From positions 2,294,001 to 2,358,000 of the forward strand of contig JAYJMM010000099.1 in assembly GCA_037349105.1 (NCBI GenBank): a DNA stretch of 64,000 nucleotides, written 5' to 3'. This document shows, piece by piece, positions 10,541 through 20,554 of this stretch (position 1 is its first letter; every line of letters starts with the position of its first letter). The DNA is from Limnomonas spitsbergensis. Its lineage: Eukaryota > Chlorophyta > Chlorophyceae > Chlamydomonadales. The position numbers and the translations under genes are program-made. The notes under the pieces are model-generated. The model saw nothing but the letters and a program-made list of their open reading frames with translations, was not told the origin of the DNA and ran no database searches.

Positions 10541-12830
10541 GTGCAGCCGCCGGGGCTGCTGCGTACTATTTACGCATCAAGTATAACATGTCAGTGACGT
10601 TATACCTCTGGGCCCTGATCAAAAAGGCTCAGCTGCATGGGCGCCCAACTGTCCCAAGAATAACATGTGACTAGCCATGTTCACAACAGGTATTAAGCCA
10701 ATGTAACAAATGTTTGAGAAAGTTCTGAGGCTAGCGGCATGGCCAACTCCATGATACCTCTTCTTCATCGGCATCGTTGACTTGACCTAAAGAAAGAAAT
10801 GAAACAAAATGTCAGCAATTTGTAAGAAGATGACGACCTGGAGATCACTAGCAACATATTTCACAATTCATGCAACCCAAATAGCAGATACTTGCCTGGA
10901 AGAAATCCCGTTGCTCAGACACCTTCAGCAAGGGGGCATGCCCAGTTGTTCGAGCAAATGTCTGGCAGCTTCTTTGCTGGGCTGCAATGCCCAGTAATGT
11001 TAGCTGAATGTGCCAGCATTGTTGAGGACCCTGTATCACGATGGTTTTGAATTTAGCAAATACTCACATATTCATAGACTTGCAATCAAATGTTCAGCCA
11101 AAAATGGCTGGAAGCCAGAAAACCAATGAAGCATCTTCCATGCCAGCATGGACGCACCTTCAAACATCATCCACCATCAGCCCATGCAGGTGTCTGCCCG
11201 TCCCGCAGAGGCTGTTAAGGACAACAAAACTCAACTGCCTGTGAAGAGGAGGGGAAAGGTGCAGATTTAATTTACTACGTGTTTGGTTGATGGTGTTCTC
11301 GCGTGATGACCAAGGCTCCTGCAACAAAGAACCTTACATGAGCTCGCAATAGATGGCCTTACCTGGGCCCTGCTGCCTAAGAGACGGCGAAGTTGATGAT
11401 GAACCAGGATTCGCAAGGAAATCCTTCATGTCCTTTAGCTGATATCCTCTGCAGCATCAGAAGTTTGAGTTCACTCGAGGTAGCAGTCACTCAGCAATGT
11501 AGTAGAAGTAGGGCTCAGTCAAATTTCGCAGTGCGAGGGCCGACCACCTGACATGTTTAGCATTGATACAAGTCGCGGACATCCTACCTTTCCTCGTTTA
11601 CGTGTCCTCTGTCGCATCTCCACCGTCGGTTTGAAGTGAGGTTCACGCCAGATCTGAGGCAGAGAACACATTCGTCTGCTTTAGCTTCCCCGCCAGCTTC
11701 AACGACTCCATAGTTCACCTGCAAATTAGGAATCAATGTGAAGTCATTCAGCGTGAGGACGAGAGAATTATGACGAGTTTCTTACCGTTGCTCCCGGAGC
11801 TTGAGATTTCGGGCGCATCCCGCTCCTGGTAGCTGATGCATGCCTTAATCCTGCGAGATTATATTCAGCTGTCGTCGGGGATCATTTGAGACTGGTATGA
11901 TCACGAGGGGCAGCGGGCAGGCTCTGACGGCACAATTGGCTCCATACCTCGAGCCCACACACCGGTGCGGTACACGTTTGTCGACGTTCAAACATCGACA
12001 GCGTACAGTGAAGGGCTCACACAGACGAGCATGTCCATTGGTACCTTGCAAGCTTAGACCACCGGCCGTGCGCCTGTCTTGGTTTCGTCACAGTCAGTAT
12101 GGGTGAAATACCAGTACAGGGGGGTAACGACGTCCTCCTAAAGAACGTGACGAAGGAGCTGGCAGACCACGAGAAAGCCGACATGGCTGCATTCGATGAG
12201 CCGAATCTACCTTTGAAGCCGACAGCCAGAACCAGCCAACGGCATACTGCAACTGTTCTGACGCATGGGACTCGAAATTTCTGATGCATGGTGCTTTACA
12301 ATTGTGAGAGATGGGGAGTGGAGTGTGGACTGTCAGCTTGCAGAAGTGTGGGCATGAAATACTTAAAAAAACATTGTCATTTGCCCTTGCTTGTCCTTGA
12401 CAAAAGAGGGTGACTGGGTCACTGGGCTGCCCAGGAACAAAGATGAGGCATCAACGGGTGTGCATGGCACTGTGCAGCATGCTACCATGACTGTGGAGGA
12501 GGCCCAGCAGGGTTGACAGCGTGCAGTGAAGGGCTTACGCACACAAACCTGTCAAGTGGCACCTTGGGCCCTTGGGCCACCAGGTACAAAACCTCAAGCT
12601 CAAATCGGCGGTTCAGAACCTATTCGTGGCAAACGGTAGCTTGCTTTCATGCTAATTTGAGATGCATGAGCACTACTGCCCTCAGGAATACAAAAAGATG
12701 CTGAGACAAGAGCCAAGGTCTGAACAACATGGCCATGCGCATGATGCGGGGCTTACGGCCAGGCTTACGGCCAAAGCTTCTTAACTTAAACATTTACACC
12801 GGGATGCAGATCTAACTACCAGTAGCTGTA
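10541..12830. other. no gene supported
   Basis: Interior of the 7.7-kb element. Short ORFs exist on both strands (for example 12099-12284 +, beginning MGEIPVQGGNDVLLKNVTKE), but none has a recognisable domain. Confidence 0.4.
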
Positions 12831-12835
12831 CTGAT

Positions 12836-14411
12836 GCAAGGGTATTGGCTGCTCAACCCGATGAACCTGAGTAAATTAAAAACCCATAGCCCGACCGCAT
12901 CACCGTCGCTTATCACGGTCAGCGCTCCCGCTCAATTCTTTCACTTAATGTCTAGACTTGATGCCCACTGGCCCTAGGTAGTGTGCAACATGATGCAAGG
13001 GTATTGGCTGTCCAGCCCGTTGAACCTGAGCAAATTAAGAAATAAGAACCGGTAGCCAGACCGCATCACCGCAGTTTATTGCGGTCAGCGCTCCCGCTTT
13101 ATTCCTTCACTTCATGTCTAGACTTGCTGCCCAGTGGCCCTAGCTACAGTAATGTGCAATATGCTGCAGGGGTATTGGCTGTTCAGCCCGATGAACCTGA
13201 TTATAAAAACCCATAACCGACCGCTTCACCGCAGCTTATTTCGGTCAGCGCTCCCGCTCTATACCTTCACTTCCTGTCAAGGCCCAGGGGTGTAATGTCA
13301 TTGACTTCCTGTCAAGGCTTGCTGCCCACGGGCCCTAGCTAGTGTGCAACATGCTGCAGGGTTATTAGCTGTTCAGCCTGATAAAACTGATTAATTAAGA
13401 ACCTATAGCCAGACCGCATCACTGCAGCTCATTGCGGCCAGCGCTCCCGTTCTACTCCTTCGCTTCCTGTCAAGGCCCAGGGGTGTAATGCCATTGACTT
13501 CCTGTCAAGGCTTGCTACCCACTGGCCCTAGCGACCGTTTTATACAGGACGGTGCACAGGGGTATTGGCTGTTCAGCCCGATGAACCTGACGAAATTAAG
13601 AACCCATAGCCAGACCATATCACCGCAGCTCATTGCGGCCAGCGCTCCCGTTCTACTCCTTCACTTTCTGTCAAAGCCCTGGGGTGTAATGCCATTGACT
13701 TCCTGTCAAGGCTTGCTGCCCACTGGCCCTAGCTAGTGTGCAGCATGCTGCAGGGGTAATAGCTGTTCAGCCCGATGAACCTGAGTAAATTAAGAACCCA
13801 TAGCCAGACCGCATCACCGCAGCTCATTGCGGTCAGCGCTCCCGCTCTACTCCTTCACTTCCTGTCAAGGCCCAGGGGTAAATGTCATTGGTTCCTGTCA
13901 AGGCTTGCTGCCCACTGACCCTAGCTAGTGTGCAGCATGCTGCTGGGGTATTAGCAGTTCAGCCTGATAAAACTGAGTAAATTAAGAACCCATAGCCAGA
14001 CCGCATCACCGCGGCTTATTGCGGTCAGCACTCCCGCTCTATTCCTTCACTTCCTGTCAAGGCTTGCTGCCCACTGGCCCTAGCCACCGTTGTGTACAGC
14101 GTGCTGCAGGGGTATTGGCTGTTCAGCCCGATGAACCTGAGTAAATTAAGAACCCATAGCCAGACCGCATCACCGCAGCTCGTTGCGATCAGTGCTCCCA
14201 CTCTTTTCTTATTTCCTTCACTTCCTGTCAAGGCCCAGAGGTGTAATGTCATCGACTTTCTGTCAAGGCTTGCTGCCCACTAACCCAGCTTGTGTGCAGC
14301 ATGCTGCAGGGGTATTGGCTGTTCAGCCCAATGAACCTGAGTAAATTAAGAGCCCATGGCCAGACCGCATCACCGCAGCTTATTGCGGTCAGCGCTCCCG
14401 CTCTATTCCTT
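12836..14411. repeat. 160-205 bp tandem repeat, about 9 units
   Basis: Nine units begin near 12836, 12996, 13168, 13354, 13557, 13753, 13943, 14108 and 14309 with GGGGTATTGGCTGTTCAGCC. Each continues through AACCCATAGCCAGACCGCAT to GCGCTCCCGCTCTATTCC. Length differences come mainly from presence or absence of a segment around AAGGCCCAGGGGTGTAATG. Confidence 0.85.
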
Positions 14412-15130
14412 CACAGCCTGACGCAGCGGTACCGGCAGCCGCACCGCACCACCAGTGACAGTGTTTGCACACAGCCTGAAGCAACGGTACCGGCAGCCGC
14501 ACCGCACCGCCAGTGACATTATTTGCACACAGCCTGCAGCAGCGGTACTGGCAGCCGCACTGCACCGCCAGTGACAGTGTTTGCACACAGCCTGACGCAG
14601 CGGTACCGGCAGCCGCACCGCCAGTGACAGTGTTTGCACACAGCCTGAAGTAGCGGTACCGGCAGCCGCACCGCACCGCCAGTGACAGTATTTGCACACA
14701 GCCTGAAGCAGCGGTACTGGCAGCCGCACTGCACCGCCAGTGACAGTGTTTGCACACAGCCTGAAGCAGCGGTACCGGCAGCCGCACCGCCAGTGACAGT
14801 GTTTGCACACAGCCTGAAGTAGCGGTGCCGGCTGCTGCACCGCCAGTGACAGTGTTTGCACACAGCCTGAAGTAGCGGTACCGGCAGCTGCACCGCCAGT
14901 GACAGTGTTTGCACACAGCCTGAAGTAGCGGTACCGGCAGCCGCACCGCCAGTGACAGTGTTTGCACACAGCCTGAAGTAGCGGTGCCGGCTGCTGCACC
15001 GCCAGTGACAGTGTTTGCACACAGCCTGAAGCAGCGGTACCGGCAGCTGCACCGCCAGTGACAGTGTTTGCACACAGCCTGAAGTAGCGGTACCGGCAGC
15101 TGCACAGCTAATGACAATGTTTGCACACAG
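14412..15130. repeat. 53/59-bp tandem repeat, about 13 units
   Basis: Units run CACAGCCTGAAGCAGCGGTA, CCGGCAGCCGCACCGCC, AGTGACAGTGTTTGCA. The 59-bp form has an extra CGCACC-type hexamer. All three minus frames are open across most of the array because the unit has no stop in any phase, giving overlapping 184-245 codon ORFs that are not evidence of a gene. Confidence 0.9.
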
Positions 15131-15259
15131 CCTGAGCTATTCTACACACAAGCTTGGGCCACTGGCCACTAAACAGGACATCATTTTAATGTACTAAAGA
15201 GCGGGCGCTTAGCGCAGTCATTACCATTGCTGCGTTCTAGGCTTATGGCAAAAGCTTCT

Positions 15260-15960
15260 TAATTTATTCAGTGACACCGGGATGCAGGGCGGTTGGGATG
15301 CATGCCTGTGAAGCACTGCACCCACCAGTAGGGCACAGGAAATACAGGCCGTTGCGAAGCATGCCGATGAAGCGGTACACCCACCGGTTTAGCGCTGCAC
15401 CCACCGGTAGGACACTGGAAATATGGGCGATTGCGGTGCACACCGGTGAAGGTTTAGGGTTGTTGTTCTGCACCTCATAATGCGTTACCCTCATGAGCCA
15501 GTCTCCCTGGAAAGAGCGTAGCACCCACTTGCATGGCTCTGTCCATACGGGCAAGTGCTATGCATGCGGGTGGGGCACTACGCCCATCGGAGGGGCACGG
15601 TAATCCGGGCGGGCGCTGTGCACAGTAAATAATACGGGCGGGCATTGCAGGTACCGTAGGTGGGGCACTACACCAATCCGCAGGACGGCGAGGCATATGG
15701 ACAGCATTGCCCATCGGGCGGGTGCTCTGCATGCGCATGAGGTGATCGTGTGCTACGGATTCAAGTACCGGTAGGGCACTGCAAACAGGCCGGCGATAGG
15801 AATACCAGGAAGTGCTAGTATACGTGCGGGGCGCTGCTCATGCTTGAGGGAAATGCGCATGCATGAAGGGCGTTGTGCATGCAGGCGGGGCGCTGCGCTT
15901 GGGCGATGTGCATACGGTACAGTATGGGCAAGGCACAACACATGCCAGACATGCAAGCTG
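15260..15960. repeat. degenerate GGGCACTGC-type repeats
   Basis: Imperfect 40-65 bp units with (G)GGGCACTGCACCCACCGGTA-like and GGGCGGGCGCTGTGCA-like motifs, more diverged than the neighbouring arrays. No gene is supported. Confidence 0.5.
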
Positions 15961-16645
15961 AAAAACGAGTCCCACAGCGCTGACTCTACCTGACACTGAG
16001 GGCTCTACCGCTGTATCCTTCTGTTGCTGCCTCCTCTACTCTTGTCGCAGCTGCTGACCGTTTGCTTAGGGGCGGCAAAATTATGAGCTGCCGGATAGCT
16101 CTCGCTCATGCACACATGTTTGTAGGCTTCCGCTGCTGCAGCTTAGTGACCTTGTTTAAGCTGCTTAGAAGTCCTGGGGAGCTTATCATAAAACTTCCGA
16201 CGTACTGGGAGTCACCCAGTAGTCAGACCGGTCGCCACAGTGAGCTCTCAAGCGCCCCGTGCGCTCCACAACCTGTCTTCGTCAATGAGGGCTAGATTTA
16301 CCAGTAAGTTGAAGCCTAACTAAAATAATACATGTTTCGATCACATTCAAAGCCTGCGAGGCGTGAGAAAGTCACTGCTGAAAGTTGTTATAAGTCGGTT
16401 GCCTACAGTACATGGGTCCCAGCTGGGTCACAGACCGGCGACAGGCGCCTGTGTCAATCGCCGTCGATATTCACTACATGTAGCTCATTAACATTAGTAA
16501 CTTAAAGTATTTCCAGTTGATAGATGTTAATTCGACTTGTCAGTGGCCACGACTGTTTGCCGTCTGAAACCAGGTGCTTTCAAGCCTCAGGCCCTCCAGT
16601 GGTCTGAAATGGAAGTCGAATCAAACGCCCAAATCAAGCGCTCTC

Positions 16646-16661
16646 ATGTTACCGACGTAGG
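16646..16661 (-). repeat. right terminal inverted repeat
   Basis: Perfect inverted partner of 8921-8936, preceded by CAAATCAAGCGCTCTC and a diverged TTTGATTCG subterminal repeat. Confidence 0.6.
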
Positions 16662-16664
16662 TGC

Positions 16665-16830
16665 AAGCATAATGCTAAGTGCTAGGTGCTAAATGCTGGT
16701 GTTGGTATGTGCTAGCGCTAGCCGCTAATGGCGCTAGGTGCTTCATGTCAGTGCTGGTTAGTGCTGCAATCAAGGCAAGGCACTAATTTCTAGCAATGCG
16801 AAATGCTAGATGCTAGGTACTAAAGTGTCT
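16665..16830. repeat. short GCTAGGTGCTAAATGCTGGT repeats
   Basis: A cluster of 10-20 bp imperfect repeats outside the right end of the 7.7-kb element. Similar sequence lies at 8874-8920, just outside the left end. Confidence 0.55.
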
Positions 16831-16974
16831 TCTTGAGGCATGCGCCCTTACGGAGCTGGTTTGGCGCGTAGCGCCCATTCATCCCTGATGCTTTTAACGC
16901 TGCCTAGACTAACTTTGTTCTTGGTACCGAGCAGGGACCAAGGAAAAAGGGGGAGAAAATTAAGGGGGCGAAAT

Positions 16975-17305
16975 TTGTACACAGCGCAGCCAAAGAGAAA
17001 TGCTTAATTTGTTACGCTGCGATGCATGGATCATGGCCATAGCATTTATGAGGGGCAGAAATGAGGCAGGGAGGAAAAGAAGGGGGGAAGAAGGGGGCTC
17101 CAGCTGTACCCAGCGTAGCCAAAGAGAGGTGATTTGTTGCGCTGCAATGGAGTATGGCCATGCATCAGGGGGTCAGAAATGAGGGGGGGAGAAAAGGGTC
17201 CCATGCCATGGACCATGGGGCTCAATCAAGCTGCTGTACACAGCACAACCAAAGAGATGTGCATTATTGCGCTGCGATCGATCATAGCCATGCATCAAGG
17301 CCAGC
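16975..17305. repeat. about 130-bp tandem repeat, 3 units
   Basis: Three units begin at (A)CAGCGCAGCCAAAGAGA, CCAGCGTAGCCAAAGAGA and CACAGCACAACCAAAGAGA. Each continues through GTT(A/G)CGCTGCGATG, ATCATGGCCAT and a purine-rich GGGGAGAAAAG tract. Confidence 0.7.
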
Positions 17306-17516
17306 CGTCACAAAAAATACTTAAGCTTTACTCGGGAGGTCCCGCTGGGTGACCCTTTCATATCGGCTTTCATATACCGAGACCTCCCGCTCCCGATACC
17401 AGGATCGCGGATCGTCTCAGCCGAGATCTGTCGTACAGGCCGGGTGGTACAGGCGAAAATCCCAGTCAGGCACGGCATCTGGTCCTCCTGTCTCTGGATC
17501 GTTCGCTGTCACTGCA

Positions 17517-17967
17517 TTAGTCTGAAAGCATCTGGACAGCTGATACGAGCTCAAAGATGAAGTTGCGCCTCAAGCTGGATGGAAACCCTTCCGTATACAA
17601 GGTGTGCTTGCCCCAGCATTTTCGAGGTCTTTCCTGCGCCCATGCAAAGTATCCGTCGATACCCATCACGGCTTCCTTTACCATGATTCTACTGTTCCCA
17701 TAATGGCTTATTCCCAATGAAGGTCGAAGCCAGCCCCACAGACGACCTCGAGATTCTGAAGGCCCTGGCCATCCGCTCGATCCCCTGCCTCTCCCAAACG
17801 CTCCCCTCCAACCTCTCGTTGAGCCTCAATAAAAAGGTAGGCTGTTTTAAACGAAACGCCAGCCCTAATGCTGCCAGCACTGGCACAACATAGGACCGGA
17901 TGATGTTGCTTGTGGCGCCTAGCCTCATGGCCATCATTTTCCATGCAGCATGCTGACGTGCCAGCAT
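17517..17967 (-). CDS. unrecognised ORFs, possibly exon remnants
   Basis: Minus-strand reading frames 17967-17689 (with VPVLAALGLAFRLKQPTFLL and ERQGIERMARAFRISR) and 17717-17517 (GYFAWAQERPRKCWGKHTLY) have protein-like composition but no domain I know. They overlap in different frames, so they may be exons or a broken element ORF. Confidence 0.2.
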
Positions 17968-18214
17968 GTTACAGGACCGAGCCCTGTTGGAGACTTCTTA
18001 TGGTGCATGGGTTACCTCTGGCAACACAGAGTGTTGGAACCAGGCGCTGGAACCAGTTATTATTTGTGCATAAGTCCTGCGACATTTCAGCATTTTCTGC
18101 TACATATCGGTCTCCAGCCAGAAGTCACAGGTATGAATCAACTTGGGCGCCCGTCCTGAGTATGGCCAAGATGGGGCCTGTGGGCTGTGACGGGGCGGCC
18201 TGCCAAGTATTTTA

Positions 18215-18450
18215 CACTTCACCTGAAAAAGAAGCGCTGGCTGGGAAAAGGCACTGGCTGGAAGAGGCACTGGCTGGGAAAGGCACTGGAAAATGCACTG
18301 GCTGGACCTCACCCAGGAAAATACACTAGCTGGTGAAGGCATTGGCTGGGAAAAGCATTGGCTGGAAAGGCACTGTCTGGAAAAGGCACTGGCTGGACCC
18401 CCCCCTGTGAAAAAAACTGGCTGCAAAAGGCACTGGCTGGACCCCCTGGC
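18215..18450. repeat. 16-18 bp GGAAAAGGCACTGGCTGG minisatellite
   Basis: About ten imperfect tandem units, some expanded by AAGA or CC runs. Confidence 0.75.
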
Positions 18451-18663
18451 ATGGAAAGCTTCAGACAGGTAGACAGACTCTAGAGCGCTGACCCCAAGGA
18501 GGCACTGCACGTACTGCCTTGTATTTGTCAAACACTTGGCCCTGTGGAGGAACCCGTATGCATCGTCTCCTGTTGAATTGACGGCCCTGGCGCCTCTATG
18601 CAGACTCCACAAATTTGGCAATGCTGCAGCAGCAGCGGTCGGGGTAAACATGTGTTCCAACTT

Positions 18664-18716
18664 CCAAGGGATTTAGGGCAGGGTTTAGGGTGGGGTTTAG
18701 GGGTTTAAGGGCTAAG
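18664..18716. repeat. degenerate telomere-like TTTAGGG tract
   Basis: Runs of GGGTTTAGGG / GGGGTTTAGGGG interrupted by single changes, like the plant and green-algal telomere unit TTTAGGG. Similar short tracts are at 23878-23930 and 37055-37200. Confidence 0.55.
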
Positions 18717-19169
18717 GAAATCAGCGGCCTCAAAAAATTCTGAGGACCCCCCCATCTCGGCAGTAATTGTCCAAGCAGTTTCTGGAGCAGATGAACATGC
18801 CACAGATTTTATCTCATTTTAAGCTTTAGGGTTATGATGAATACCGTGTGAGTTAAGGGTTTATACTTTATAGTGTTTTGGGGTGCTGCCAGGTGGCCAT
18901 CACAGGGCCCACTTGGACTAAACCCTCCTTGGCCAACTGCCAGTTTTCCTAGCGGCAGGGCTTGCTGCCCCCGGCCCCCACGGCCGCAGGCCGTGATGTA
19001 GCTGAATCGTAGCTGAGCTGTAGCTAAAGCTCTGAAAAAACAAACATTGCCGTGCGGTCTCTGAAGTGGACGTGACTGCGCGTCTTCCATGCTTGTGCGT
19101 GCGTTTCTAGGACATCTTGGCAGCTCCTGATGGCGACTCGTCCAGCCTTGCTTCCTACGGAATATGTGG

Positions 19170-20150
19170 AGGGGACCTGCTGTGGGTGCTGCCTGGGACC
19201 CGCTCCCTACCGGGTAGGTTACGGGTCAAGGGCGGATGGAGGGGACCTGCTGTGGGTGCTGCCCGGGGCCTCTACCTTACCTGGTGGAGTTCGGGTTAAG
19301 AGCCGAAGGTGGATGGGTGGGTTGAGATGCCGTTTGGGCCCTGCTGGGGGTCCTCCTTCACCTGGTGGATGGGTGGGTAGACAGGCTATGCTGTGGGTGC
19401 TGCCTGGGGCCTCTTTCTTATCTGGTGGAGTTAGGGTTAAGAGCCGAAGGTGGATGGGTGGGTTGGCCATGCTGTGGGTGCTGCCCGTAATCCCTTGCTT
19501 ACCTGGTGGGTTCAGATCTTAGGTATAAGGGGGATGAGTGGGTAAGGTATGCTGTGGGCTGAGGCTGGGTGGGTGGGTGGAGGGGACATGCTGTGGGTGC
19601 CGCCCGTAACTCCTTAAAACCTGGTTGATGGTTTAGGGATTATGTTGGGTGGGTGGGATACTGGGATGCGCTGTGGGATGTGGTTGGGTGGGTGGGGGGG
19701 CATATGTTGTGGATGCTGCACGGGAACCCCTCGTTCCGTGGTTTAGTGGAGGGTCTAGTGGAGGGTTAGTGTTAAGGATGTGTGGGCATGTGGAGGGGAC
19801 ATGCTGTGGGTGCTGCCGAGACCCCTCCCGCACCTCGTGGGTTCAGGGTTCAGGGTTTCGGGTACAAGGTGGATGTGTAGGTTGGGTAACCTGTGGGTGC
19901 TGCCCGGGTGTCCTTCCTCATTTGGTGGGTTCAGGGTTTAAGGTGGGTGGTTAGGTCAGTTGGTGCCAAGGTGAGTAATGTGGTGTGTGTGCTGCCTGAT
20001 GCACCCTCAACACCCGTTGGATTTGGGGTCAAGGGTTTTGGTTGGGTGGGACTGGCATTACGTTCTGCTTGGTGGGTCCAGGGTTTAGGCTTATGGTTGG
20101 TTGGTGCAAAGTGTGGGTGCTGCCTTGTGGGTTACAGGTGGGTGGGAAAC
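19170..20150. repeat. degenerate 60-90 bp minisatellite with TGCTGTGGGTGCTGCC
   Basis: Recurring blocks of GGGGACATGCTGTGGGTGCT, GCCCGG-type and CTTACCTGGTGG, then GTTCAGGGTTTAGGG and a GGTGGGTGGG spacer. No gene is supported; the ORFs here are products of the repeat. Confidence 0.7.
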
Positions 20151-20154
20151 ACTA

Positions 20155-20435
20155 TGGGTGTTGGGAGACACTATGGGTGGGTGGGTTGAGGGCCTAGGGT
20201 TCAGGGTGGGTGGGAAACACTATGGGTGTTGGGAGACACTATGGGTGGGTGGGTTAAGGGCCTAGGGTTCAGGGTGGGTGGGAAACACTATGGGTGTTGA
20301 GAGACACTATGGGTGGGTGGGTTAAGGGCCTAGGGTTCAGGGTGGGTGGGAAACACTATGGGTGTTGAGAGACACTTAGGGTGGGTGGGTTAAGGGCCTA
20401 GGGTTCAGGGTGGGTGGGAAACACTGTGGGTGTTG
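20155..20435. repeat. about 66-bp tandem repeat, 4-5 units
   Basis: Near-identical units of GGTGGGAAACACTATGGGTG, TTGGGAGACACTATGGGTGG and GTTAAGGGCCTAGGGTTCAG. Confidence 0.85.
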
Positions 20436-20554
20436 GGAGGGGGGATATGCTGTGGGGGCGATGGGTGACGTCCTAATGGACAGGTAGGTGGGTGGGTGGC
20501 ATAGGCTGTTGGTGGGACACCCTGGTATTGAAACTTGCAGGTGCTTCCGGGTGT

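Larger units (their letters stand above)
8921..16661. mobile_element. candidate 7.7-kb DNA transposon with 16-bp TIRs
   Basis: CCTACGTCGGTAACAT at 8921-8936 is the exact reverse complement of ATGTTACCGACGTAGG at 16646-16661. Just inside each end are degenerate subterminal repeats with GGGCGTTTGAATCA on the left and TCGAATCAAACGCCC on the right, in inverted orientation. The DNA outside both ends belongs to the same short-repeat family (GCTAAATGC(C/T)GGTG(C/T)TGG; GTAGCAATCAAGGCA versus GCTGCAATCAAGGCA). No clear target-site duplication is seen. The interior holds possible minus-strand exons (9430-10540) and two tandem arrays. No transposase was identified. Confidence 0.5.

Noticed and set aside
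14389..15126. Overlapping minus ORFs with repeated Cys (HCHWRC)
   Set aside because: The Cys/His look of a zinc-finger array comes from the 53-bp DNA repeat and appears in every frame.
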